From an uncultured SAR116 cluster alpha proteobacterium (GTDB lineage Bacteria; Pseudomonadota; Alphaproteobacteria; Puniceispirillales; Marisalimonadaceae), in assembly GCA_902619615.1 (NCBI GenBank), contig CACNFD010000007.1, forward strand, positions 40,796 through 104,795: a stretch of 64,000 bases of DNA, read 5' to 3'. The notes below the pieces were generated by a model. The model saw only the letters and a program-made list of their open reading frames with translations, searched no databases and had not been told where the DNA came from. The position numbers and the translations under genes are program-made. This document shows, one piece after another, positions 1 through 7,647 of this stretch (position 1 is its first letter; each line of letters begins with the position of its first letter).

Positions 1-584
1 TTACTTTTCTTATACTGATTATAAAATTGAAAAATAGTCGAGGCCATTTTTCCTTTGTTTTGTTCACCATATCCATAAACATTAAAATACCTCAGACCAA
101 CAATTTGACTATGAGATTTTCTAAAATTCCTTCTGACATAATTATCAAATGCTAATTTGGAATATCCATAAACATTTATAGGGTTTTCATAAGAAGCATT
201 TTCAATGCATGTTTTATTTAATCCGTAAATAGCTGCAGAAGAAGCATATATAAATGGAACTTTATTTTTTATAGCCCAATTAAGAAGTATAATAGAAAAG
301 GTATAATTATATTTGAACATTAATTTTCCATTTCTTTCTGTAGTATCTGTGATGGCTCCTTGGTGAAATATGCATTCAGGTTTGTTAAGAAAATTAGAGC
401 TTAATCTATTTAAAAAATCTTCTATATCTAAAAATTCATAAAATGAAATTTTTTTAAGATTAGTGAATTTTTCTCCATTACTAAGATCGTCAATAATTAG
501 AATTTCATTGATTGAATTATTATTAAGTTCTTTTGCTAAAGCACTACCAATAAAACCGGCACCACCTGTTATCCAAAATTTCAT
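1..584 (-). CDS. hldD: ADP-L-glycero-D-manno-heptose 6-epimerase, partial (N-terminal 194 residues)
   Basis: NAD(P)-dependent sugar epimerase of the extended SDR fold. The last step of ADP-heptose synthesis for the lipopolysaccharide inner core is the likely role. The N-terminus begins with a Rossmann motif (GGAGFIG, residues 7-13), and a catalytic YxxxK is seen at about 139-143 (YGYSK). A TTE(R)N segment near residue 81 and the motif RYFNVYG further on are typical of HldD. The reading frame runs off the left edge without a stop, so about 120-130 C-terminal residues are missing. The start codon overlaps the stop of the upstream heptose kinase (TAATG), which implies translational coupling and supports the heptose assignment over a generic UDP-glucose epimerase. 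Confidence 0.88.
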   Translation of the reverse strand, partial: MKFWITGGAGFIGSALAKELNNNSINEILIIDDLSNGEKFTNLKKISFYEFLDIEDFLNRLSSNFLNKPECIFHQGAITDTTERNGKLMFKYNYTFSIILLNWAIKNKVPFIYASSAAIYGLNKTCIENASYENPINVYGYSKLAFDNYVRRNFRKSHSQIVGLRYFNVYGYGEQNKGKMASTIFQFYNQYKKS

Positions 585-1516
585 TAAAATATTTCCTCAA
601 ACTTTATAGATGTTGTTCCAAATTTTTGCACAATAATACCTCCTGCTTTGTTAGCAATTTCACAAGCTTTTTTTAAAGAAAAATTTATTGAAAGCAATAC
701 AGATAATACGCTAATGACTGTGTCACCAGCACCAGTAACATCAAAAACTTCAGAGGGATTTCCTCGAAAATTTATTTCTGTTTCTTTATCTTGTTGATAT
801 AAAGTTATACCTTCTTTGCCTTTAGTTAACACAATATTTTTAATATTATTCTCTTTCATTACATTAAACACTTTAACTTTAAAGTCATTTTGATCATCAT
901 AACGACCTATCAGTCTTTCAATCTCTTTTAAGTTTGGAGTAAGAACGTCAGCACCTTTGAATTTAGAAGGGGTATGTCCTTTGGGATCAACTAGACATAT
1001 TTTTTTTAACCTATGTGCTTGTTCGATTAAAGTTGGAAGATTTTTAAGTATTCCTTTATCATAATCACTAAATATAATTATATCTGATTTTTTAGCTCTA
1101 TCGGTGTAGGTTTTAAACATCTTTTCATTTAATTGTCCAGGAGCCTTTTCTTCGTCAATTCTTAAAATTTGTTGAAAATTACTAATTAACCTAGTTTTTT
1201 TAACAGTCTTAAATTTATTACTTTTTTCAATATAGCAATTTATATTTTTTTCTTTTAATTTATTGATTAGGTTATTTCCTTCTTTATCGTTTCCTGTAAC
1301 ACTTACAATCTCAACATTACAACCTAAAGATTTACAGTTTAATGCTACATTTGCTGCACCGCCTAATCTTTGATCAGTATAAATTACATTTAAAATAGGT
1401 ACTGGTGCTTCTGGTGAAATTCTTTTAACTTCACCAAAAATATATTCGTCTAAGATTATATCTCCAACAACTAAAATAGTTTTCTTTTTAAGATTTTTTT
1501 CGTTTATCTTCATCAT
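584..1516 (-). CDS. rfaE1: D-glycero-beta-D-manno-heptose-7-phosphate kinase (RfaE domain I type)
   Basis: PfkB/ribokinase-fold kinase of 310 residues that phosphorylates heptose 7-phosphate at C1. The sugar-binding GGAANVA motif lies at 52-58 and the nucleotide-binding DVTGAGD motif ends with the catalytic Asp at about 265. The sequence also carries the RISPEAPVP segment characteristic of HldE/RfaE1. Only the kinase domain is present. The cytidylyl/adenylyl-transferase domain fused in E. coli HldE is absent, so a separate hldC/rfaE2 must lie elsewhere. The stop overlaps the hldD start by one base, and the upstream gene is 19 bases away, so this is part of the minus-strand envelope operon. 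Confidence 0.92.
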   Translation of the reverse strand: MMKINEKNLKKKTILVVGDIILDEYIFGEVKRISPEAPVPILNVIYTDQRLGGAANVALNCKSLGCNVEIVSVTGNDKEGNNLINKLKEKNINCYIEKSNKFKTVKKTRLISNFQQILRIDEEKAPGQLNEKMFKTYTDRAKKSDIIIFSDYDKGILKNLPTLIEQAHRLKKICLVDPKGHTPSKFKGADVLTPNLKEIERLIGRYDDQNDFKVKVFNVMKENNIKNIVLTKGKEGITLYQQDKETEINFRGNPSEVFDVTGAGDTVISVLSVLLSINFSLKKACEIANKAGGIIVQKFGTTSIKFEEIF

Positions 1517-1535
1517 TCAGCTCACAAAATATTTT

Positions 1536-2636
1536 TTAATTATCATTAATTTTTCTTAAAAATAGATAAACAATCGTATAAAAAGAAAATAATATTGTAA
1601 AAAAGTAAATACTTTCTAAATCTTCTAAATTATCGTCAAATTTGTAAATCAAAAATGTTATTGAGGGTAACAAAGCAATTAAGTTAATTATTATACCAGT
1701 TAGAGGGTTGCTATCTATATTATTATTTTTAATGAAATCTAATCTCTTGATGTTAGCGTTTATAATAGTATGAAGATGTAGATTATCTGGATGTGTTATT
1801 TTAGAAGATATGTAAACCCTCCTAAACACAGTAAATACCAACTCCCAAATAGGATAAATCATTATAACAAGAGCATTAAGCATATTAAAGTTATTTAAAT
1901 TATTACTCATATAGATTAGTACTGTTGACAAAATTACACCTATAAAATATGAGCCACCATCTCCTAAAAATATAAATCCCTTAGGCCAATTGAAAACTAA
2001 AAACCCAAATAATGATCCAATCAAGACAATTAAGACAGTTATTAGAGACAAGTCATTGGATCTATAAGCATAACATAGCATTACTAGACTAACAGTTATT
2101 CCAAATATTGTTAATAAACCGTTTGCACCATCCATCATGTTGGTAGCATTTAATGTTGCAATCATACATGTCAAAGTTAATATCACGGCAAAAATTTTGA
2201 TCTCAATGACATTATCTACAAAATCAATATTAGTATTTTGAATTAGATTTTCTGAAAAAAACAACCAACAACAAGTGCTAATAAATAAGGTTAATAATCT
2301 TTTAGTTGGTTTTATGTCTTTAATTAAATCCTCAATAAATCCAATTATAAAAATGATAATGGCAAAAAATAAAATAGAGATTAAATTGAAATTGATTTTG
2401 TTATTAATTGTAAATTCATTAATTATAAAAACAGAAATAAAAGAAATTACAATTGGTAATCCACCTATTCTCTTAATTTTCCCGTCATGTATCTTTTGTG
2501 TACCTTCGTTAAAATCAATCGAATAACGATTGGGAATTAATTTTTCCCTAATGAATAGATAACTTAAAGATAAGCTTATAAAAAAAGAGCCCAAAAGAAA
2601 AAAAAGTATGTAATGATCAAATGTGAATAAATTCAA
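1536..2636 (-). CDS. WecA/MraY-family undecaprenyl-phosphate sugar-1-phosphate transferase
   Basis: Polytopic membrane protein of 366 residues with roughly ten hydrophobic segments. It should transfer a HexNAc-1-phosphate from a UDP-sugar to undecaprenyl phosphate, starting O-antigen or another surface glycan. The family signature NATNMMDGANGLL (about residue 165) holds the Asp of the active site, and FLGDGGSYFIG (about 223) is the second catalytic loop. The His-rich loop HPDNLHLHTI (about 282) matches the cytoplasmic HxHH-type motif. It is WecA-like rather than MraY-like because it sits among surface-sugar genes, not in a murein cluster. The exact sugar cannot be read from the sequence. Confidence 0.87.
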   Translation of the reverse strand: MNLFTFDHYILFFLLGSFFISLSLSYLFIREKLIPNRYSIDFNEGTQKIHDGKIKRIGGLPIVISFISVFIINEFTINNKINFNLISILFFAIIIFIIGFIEDLIKDIKPTKRLLTLFISTCCWLFFSENLIQNTNIDFVDNVIEIKIFAVILTLTCMIATLNATNMMDGANGLLTIFGITVSLVMLCYAYRSNDLSLITVLIVLIGSLFGFLVFNWPKGFIFLGDGGSYFIGVILSTVLIYMSNNLNNFNMLNALVIMIYPIWELVFTVFRRVYISSKITHPDNLHLHTIINANIKRLDFIKNNNIDSNPLTGIIINLIALLPSITFLIYKFDDNLEDLESIYFFTILFSFYTIVYLFLRKINDN

Positions 2637-2637
2637 A

Positions 2638-3396
2638 TTACGAACCTTTTTGTTTGGACAATATAAGTTTGATTTGTTTTCTTCTGATTGAAAGTTTTTT
2701 ATTAGTTACAACTAAGTTGGTCATCATCCCTTTTTTAACTTTTCCTAATCTAGTCATGACTAGTGTAGAAATTAGATTCAAACATATTTTCTGAGCTGTT
2801 CCTGCCTTTAGCCTTGTTGATCCAGCCACAATCTCTGTTCCTGTATCCAAAACTATAGGTATTGTGCAATTTTTTTCTAATTTACTATTATTGTTATTAC
2901 TTATTCCAATAGTTAAAGCACCCAAACTTTTTGCGAATTTTATAACATCAACAGTAAATTTTGTTGAACCACTTGCTGCCAAGCCAATTACTACATCTAT
3001 AGGTTTTATTATATTCTTTACAATCTTATGAACTTTTTCATTTTTTAAATCTTCAGCCCCTTCTATTGACTTAGTAAGAGCTTTATTTCCACCAGCAATT
3101 ATGAATCTAACCCTTTTTCTGGGCCAACCAAATGTTGGAAAAAGTTCTACACCATCTTGAACAGCAATTCTAGCTGATGTGCCAGCTCCAACATATATTA
3201 TTTTACTATTACTATCTTTTTTTAAAACTTCTATAATTTTAACTACAGACATTTCAATTGAATCAAGAGAATTATTCACTGCATTAAACGCATTTAAATG
3301 ATTTTCTAACATCACTTTAAGTGCTTTATTGTTGCTTAAAGAGTCAATATGTTGATTAGATTTAGGAATTGTTTCTGTAGTTTCTTCTTCTTTCAT
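2638..3396 (-). CDS. MurQ-like SIS-domain protein (N-acetylmuramic acid 6-phosphate etherase family)
   Basis: A 252-residue sugar-isomerase (SIS) domain protein. YVGAGTSARIAV (from about 69), LFPTFGWP (about 85) and the segment STRLKAGTAQK (about 192) are close to the MurQ signatures. Two acidic residues in positions expected for catalysis are present, in the DGVELFPTF and IEGAED segments. MurQ cleaves the lactyl ether of MurNAc-6-P in murein recycling. This copy is about 45 residues shorter than usual MurQ (about 300) and ends just after the TNKKLSIR region, so the helical C-terminal domain is missing. It lies 2 bases from the WecA-like gene in an operon of envelope-sugar genes with no other recycling gene in view. 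It could act on a different phosphosugar. Confidence 0.78.
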   Translation of the reverse strand: MKEEETTETIPKSNQHIDSLSNNKALKVMLENHLNAFNAVNNSLDSIEMSVVKIIEVLKKDSNSKIIYVGAGTSARIAVQDGVELFPTFGWPRKRVRFIIAGGNKALTKSIEGAEDLKNEKVHKIVKNIIKPIDVVIGLAASGSTKFTVDVIKFAKSLGALTIGISNNNNSKLEKNCTIPIVLDTGTEIVAGSTRLKAGTAQKICLNLISTLVMTRLGKVKKGMMTNLVVTNKKLSIRRKQIKLILSKQKGS

Positions 3397-3472
3397 TCTT
3401 AATCCTGATATAAATTAGTACAATTTCTACACTCAAATTTTTAGAATTTTCATATTTCTTATCGCAATCTAA

Positions 3473-4849
3473 TTAGGTAAAAATCTTTATAGATTTTTTG
3501 CTAAACATTTTAGGTATGAATAAATCACGTTTAACAACGCAACTCACTTTAACGGTTTTCTTTGAAGGATCAACTTTGTTCAATCTATCAATAATATCTC
3601 TAACTTCATCAATTTCAAAAATTTTTTCATTTCTTCTAAATTCAGATTTTTGGCCCTGTATTATTTTTCTTAAAAAATGAAATATATTAAATCCTAAAGT
3701 TTCTCTCATAATTTGTTTAAAATTAAATTTGTATTTAAGACTAGAAACATAAGAATTATCAGTTTTTAGAAATTCATAAATAACTTTGCTAACTCTATAT
3801 GAAGAAAGACCGTCTTTTTTAAACAATCTTGATAAGATTAATTGTTTTCTTTCATTTATCATTTTCTTACTTGTTTTTAATTTTCTTTTTTTAATAACAT
3901 TGTCTATATAAATCACTAGTTCCTCAAAGTTGTTTGCAATGTGGCTTATATTTCCTGGAGGCCCCTCAATTTTTAAATGTGGTGTATTAATCCATTCTAT
4001 AGATATTGGCTCTTTTCCAATCATTACTGCTTCAATAGCAGTTTGGCAATTTAGATGAAGCAAAGCTTCGCAACAATTCAACCATTCAATAACTGTTTTA
4101 GTCTGGCTTATATGAAAATTTGAGTTTTTTAGAAGTACTTCATATGGCTTTGATGCCTCAAAAGGATGAGGCCTTAAAACAAAATCAAAGTCAGGAAATT
4201 TATCACAAACTTTTGAAATAATTTTAATTATTTTTTTATATGATTCATATGAATCTCTAGCATATCTTTTAGAAAAATCTCTATCATAACCCATGGCAAC
4301 CATAGCTTTCTCTTCTATTTTATAATCAAAAGTAAATTTGGGGTTGCCGACTGGAAAAGTTGTATTAATTAATATAAATCTTTTTTTATTAAATATTTGA
4401 GGTAAAGTTTTACTGTATGGGTAAACACAAAAATCATATCTTGGACAACCAGTTATTTTTAACTTTTCATCATTAAATAAATTTTCTTGTTTAAAAGCTT
4501 TATATTGATCCTTTCCCCATAAACAATATATATCTACTAAATCTCTTTCTTTGATTTTTTTTATAAAACTAGCAAATTTGGATAAATCTTTTCCTGGAGA
4601 TCCTTCAGTATCAAGGATACATACCTTTATGTTCTCTTTTTTGTATCTTAATAATAAGTTTACATTATTAGGTCTTAGATAATTAATTATAACTAGATCT
4701 GGTTTTAATGAGATTATATCAAATGCTTGATTATACATTGGGACTATATAACAAAGGGTATTTTTTTTTGCTAAGTGCCAGGCTATAAGAGTTATCCCCT
4801 CAAGATCCCTAAGAGGATTATCTACAACTAAACAAACTTTAAATTTCAT
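3473..4849 (-). CDS. Putative surface-carbohydrate biosynthesis protein (GT-B-like, capsule type)
   Basis: A 458-residue protein that resembles the surface carbohydrate biosynthesis family, distantly related to CDP-glycerol glycerophosphotransferases and capsule transferases. The N-terminus (VCLVVDNPLRDLEG) is a Rossmann-like half, followed by CLWGKDQYKA and KITGCPRYDF segments (about 110-140). The C-terminal half contains FVLRPHPFE (about 222) and HLNCQTAIEAVMIGKEPIS (about 264-282). This is the typical donor-site pattern of GT-B enzymes that reconstruct a His and an acidic helix N-terminus. No transmembrane segment is apparent. Donor and acceptor cannot be predicted. Its neighbours suggest lipopolysaccharide or capsule assembly. 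Confidence 0.65.
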   Translation of the reverse strand: MKFKVCLVVDNPLRDLEGITLIAWHLAKKNTLCYIVPMYNQAFDIISLKPDLVIINYLRPNNVNLLLRYKKENIKVCILDTEGSPGKDLSKFASFIKKIKERDLVDIYCLWGKDQYKAFKQENLFNDEKLKITGCPRYDFCVYPYSKTLPQIFNKKRFILINTTFPVGNPKFTFDYKIEEKAMVAMGYDRDFSKRYARDSYESYKKIIKIISKVCDKFPDFDFVLRPHPFEASKPYEVLLKNSNFHISQTKTVIEWLNCCEALLHLNCQTAIEAVMIGKEPISIEWINTPHLKIEGPPGNISHIANNFEELVIYIDNVIKKRKLKTSKKMINERKQLILSRLFKKDGLSSYRVSKVIYEFLKTDNSYVSSLKYKFNFKQIMRETLGFNIFHFLRKIIQGQKSEFRRNEKIFEIDEVRDIIDRLNKVDPSKKTVKVSCVVKRDLFIPKMFSKKSIKIFT

Positions 4850-4868
4850 TTAAAATCAACAATACTTG

Positions 4869-5615
4869 CTAAAGGTTTAATTTTATAACGTGCTTTATTA
4901 AATATAAAAAATAACTTTTTATATGATACATTAAATGAAAAATATTAGAATAGCTTCTTCTTTGTGCATCATGAATTGCAGAAATATGTTTTGACTGAGC
5001 TACTTTAAACCCAATTTTATTAGCTCTTTTACATATATCAACATCTTCAAAATACAAGAAATAATCTGTGTCGAATCCATTTAGAGTTGCGTAATCCTTT
5101 TTGGAAAAAACAAGAAACATTCCTCCAATCCAATCTGTCAATAAAATATTATCATTTTCTTTATAGAAAAACTCTTCTCTAGGGTACATAAAGATACTTG
5201 TGAACAAGAAGAAAAACCCTGGAAATTTGCGAGAGTTCAATGATTTAGCTTCTTTAATATTTAGAATACTAGGCCCTATGATGTTGATTTTTTCCTTTTC
5301 TTTTATAAAAATAAGATCATCTAGAATTTTTGTTTTCAGTCTGATATCTGGATTTAAAACGCAAAAGTATTTAGTATTACAAAATTTAAATGCATTGTTA
5401 TGGTTAGCACCAAAGCCTTTTACATATTGATTATAAATCCAAAAAATTGGTACATCATTTAGCCATTTTGGTTTGGTTATCTTTTCTTTGATGTTAATTG
5501 TTACAATGATTTTTGACAATGATTTACAATCTCTAAGGTCTTTTAATAAAGGTAATAAAAGATTAAATTGCCCATGACTTACAATTGAAACAGTAATATT
5601 CTTAAAATTTTTCAT
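4869..5615 (-). CDS. Glycosyltransferase family 2 (rhamnosyltransferase-like)
   Basis: GT-A fold transferase of about 248 residues. The N-terminal VSIVSHGQ segment begins the nucleotide-sugar domain, CVLNPDIRL (about residue 110) holds the metal-binding D-x-D-like motif, and WIGGMFLVFSKKDY followed by YFLYFEDVDICKRA (about 190) is the acceptor and catalytic-base region of dTDP-rhamnosyl transferases. I place the start at 5615 (MKNFKN...). A start seven codons further upstream would overlap the end of pyrC. It is the promoter-distal neighbour of pyrC on the same strand and leads into the envelope-sugar operon. Donor specificity is inferred only from the ED motif. Confidence 0.83.
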   Translation of the reverse strand: MKNFKNITVSIVSHGQFNLLLPLLKDLRDCKSLSKIIVTINIKEKITKPKWLNDVPIFWIYNQYVKGFGANHNNAFKFCNTKYFCVLNPDIRLKTKILDDLIFIKEKEKINIIGPSILNIKEAKSLNSRKFPGFFFLFTSIFMYPREEFFYKENDNILLTDWIGGMFLVFSKKDYATLNGFDTDYFLYFEDVDICKRANKIGFKVAQSKHISAIHDAQRRSYSNIFHLMYHIKSYFLYLIKHVIKLNL

Positions 5616-5620
5616 AAAAA

Positions 5621-6658
5621 CTAAACTATTTCCCAAAAGACAGGGAAGTCAGGTTTAAAGACGACTATTGAATCTTTTTCAACCTCTATTCTGTCCATAA
5701 AATTAATAGGATATGTCCTTTTTACAAGTTTAATTTTTTTACTATTTGGTTGAAGGCTGTAATGATTTGAACCATTCAAACTTGTAAAACGTTCAATATT
5801 ATTTAGTGATTTATTTTGATCAAATATTTCAGCTAAAATTGACATACAGTATGTTGCATTAAATACACCAGCGCAACCGCATTCACTTTCCTTATCTTTT
5901 TTAAAATGAGGAGCAGTGTCAGTTCCTAAAAAAAACTTTGAATTTCCACTTATAGCCGCCTCTACAAGAGCTTTTCTGTGTACTTCTCTTTTAAGAATGG
6001 GAAGACAATAATTGTGAGGTTTAATACCATTTAAAAAAATTGAATTTCTGTTAAGAGCAAGATGATGAGGTGTTATAGATGCTGCTAAATTTTTGTTTCC
6101 CTGTTTTATGTATGACACTGCGTCCTTGGTTGTAATGTGTTCAAGAGTTATTTTAAGATCTGGTAATTCTTTACATAAAAATTCTAGATTATTTTCTATA
6201 AATACTTTTTCCCTATCAAATATATCTATTTCCTTATTTGTCACTTCACCATGGATAAGTAAAGGCATTCCTATCTCTGACATTTTTTCAAGTATAGGCA
6301 TTATATTTTTTATATTTTTAACACCTGAATCTGAGTTAGTAGTTGCACCAGCTGGATAAAGTTTAGCTGCGAAAATTAATCCATTTTTAAAAGAATCTTC
6401 AAGGTTCTTGCAATTAGTGTTTTCTGTAAGGTACAAAGTCATGAAAGGACTAAATTCATCGTTCTCTGGAATTGCGTCCATAATTTCTTTTTGATATATT
6501 GAAGCATCTGCTCCCTCAAGAATCGGTGGAGATAAGTTTGGCATCACTATTGCGCGAGCGAAATGTCTTGAGGTTTCAGGAACAACTGCTTTTAAAATTG
6601 AACCTTCTCTAAAATGAACATGCCAATCATCAGGCTTAATAATTTCTAATTCTTGCAT
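5621..6658 (-). CDS. pyrC: Dihydroorotase, class II (PyrC)
   Basis: Zinc amidohydrolase that cyclises carbamoyl-aspartate to dihydroorotate in pyrimidine synthesis. With the start at 6658 the protein is 345 residues, the size of E. coli PyrC. Metal ligands are visible: H13 and H15 (DWHVHFRE), the probable carbamylated K99 (AAKLYPAGAT), H136, H174 and D247 (GTDTAPH). Upstream in-frame codons exist to 6709, but homology begins at the chosen Met. pyrF lies 4.7 kb away, in a different operon. A 19-bp dyad sits 32 bases upstream, in the 91-base gap shared with the divergent FMN reductase. Confidence 0.95.
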   Translation of the reverse strand: MQELEIIKPDDWHVHFREGSILKAVVPETSRHFARAIVMPNLSPPILEGADASIYQKEIMDAIPENDEFSPFMTLYLTENTNCKNLEDSFKNGLIFAAKLYPAGATTNSDSGVKNIKNIMPILEKMSEIGMPLLIHGEVTNKEIDIFDREKVFIENNLEFLCKELPDLKITLEHITTKDAVSYIKQGNKNLAASITPHHLALNRNSIFLNGIKPHNYCLPILKREVHRKALVEAAISGNSKFFLGTDTAPHFKKDKESECGCAGVFNATYCMSILAEIFDQNKSLNNIERFTSLNGSNHYSLQPNSKKIKLVKRTYPINFMDRIEVEKDSIVVFKPDFPVFWEIV

Positions 6659-6689
6659 TATTTTCTTCTTAACTTTCAAAATAACATTT

Positions 6690-6708
6690 TGTATGTTAAT
6701 TACATACA
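6690..6708. promoter_or_regulatory. Inverted repeat between pyrC and the FMN reductase gene
   Basis: A perfect dyad with 7-base arms TGTATGT and ACATACA separated by TAATT. It sits near the centre of the 91-base divergent intergenic region, 32 bases before pyrC and 42 before the reductase. It could be an operator for either gene, but no cognate regulator is known here and AT-rich DNA gives dyads by chance. Confidence 0.35.
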
Positions 6709-6749
6709 CAAATTTTAATAAATAACCATTAATTTTTGGTAGATAAAAT

Positions 6750-7349
6750 ATGAAAGTTTCAATAATTTCTGCTAGTCACAGACACAATTCTCAATCAAAA
6801 AAAGTTTCAGAATTTATATTTCATAATCTATTAAGATTACACTCTAATCTTGACTTATTCTCAATAGACTTAGCTGAGTCATCTCTTCCACTTTGGTCCC
6901 CTGATAAAAAAAATGGAGAGGGTATTTGGGGAGAAACCTGGAGTTCAATTTCTGAAAATTTCAATAACTCTGATGGATTTATTTTAATTGTTCCGGAATA
7001 TGGTGGAATGGCTACTCCTGCAGCAAAAAATCTTTTTTTATTATGTGGCAACGGCGAATTTTCGCATAAGCCGGGTTTGATAGTATCAGTTAGCAGCGGT
7101 AATGGAGGAGCATATCCCATAGCTGAATTGAGATCTTCTTCTTATAAGAATACTCACATAATGTGGATACCAGAAAACATTATTATAAGAAATGTAGAAG
7201 AATTTAATCCTGGTTCTCATGGGAAAAATATTCCTGATTGGTTGGATAGAAGAATAGATTATGTATTAAATTTGTTACTAGCTTATGCATCAAATATGAA
7301 ACCACTCAGAGAAAAGGTTAATAGAAAGGATTTTGGAAATGGAATGTAA
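6750..7349 (+). CDS. NAD(P)H-dependent FMN reductase family protein
   Basis: A flavodoxin-fold protein of 199 residues. The N-terminus VSIISASHRHNSQS is the phosphate-binding loop of the NADPH-dependent FMN reductase family (SxRxxSxS-like), and VPEYGGMATPAAKN (about 81-95) is the flavin-ring loop (PEYxxxxPxxLKN-like). A further GNGGAYPIAELR segment (about 117) also fits. It probably reduces a flavin or quinone with NAD(P)H in the cytosol. It is followed by the pterin dehydratase gene, whose start overlaps its last codons, so the two are co-translated. The physiological substrate is unknown. Confidence 0.8.
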   Translation: MKVSIISASHRHNSQSKKVSEFIFHNLLRLHSNLDLFSIDLAESSLPLWSPDKKNGEGIWGETWSSISENFNNSDGFILIVPEYGGMATPAAKNLFLLCGNGEFSHKPGLIVSVSSGNGGAYPIAELRSSSYKNTHIMWIPENIIIRNVEEFNPGSHGKNIPDWLDRRIDYVLNLLLAYASNMKPLREKVNRKDFGNGM

Positions 7350-7629
7350 TAATATACACCAACAATTCAAGAATATCGGAGGCTGGGAGCAAACTGGTGA
7401 TGGAAGAGAAGCATACTGTAAACTTTTTAAGTTTTCAGATTTTAAACAAGCCTTTTCTTTTATGACCTGTATTGCTATGAAAGCCGAACAAATAAACCAT
7501 CATCCTGAATGGGAAAATGTTTATAATAAAGTTAAAATCACTCTAACCACCCATGATAAAGGTGGAATATCTGAATTAGACTATGAAATGGCTCTTTTTG
7601 CCGAAAGTTGTTCTAAAAACTATATCTAA
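7339..7629 (+). CDS. phhB: 4a-hydroxytetrahydrobiopterin (pterin-4-alpha-carbinolamine) dehydratase
   Basis: Small enzyme of about 96 residues that dehydrates 4a-hydroxytetrahydropterin so the cofactor can be recycled. The active-site block is clear: EQINHHPEWENVYNKV (about residue 52-67), followed by LTTHDKGGISELD. I choose ATG 7339, which has AAAGGA eight bases upstream; a TTG six bases earlier is also in frame. It overlaps the end of the FMN reductase gene. No phenylalanine hydroxylase is in the window, so the partner hydroxylase is elsewhere or the protein has another role, as has been proposed for orphan members of the family. Confidence 0.9.
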   Translation: MECNNIHQQFKNIGGWEQTGDGREAYCKLFKFSDFKQAFSFMTCIAMKAEQINHHPEWENVYNKVKITLTTHDKGGISELDYEMALFAESCSKNYI

Positions 7630-7647
7630 TTTCTTGGTAAATTAATT

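Noticed and set aside
1..584. Truncated hldD pseudogene
   Set aside because: The frame is intact to the first base; the missing part is simply outside the window.
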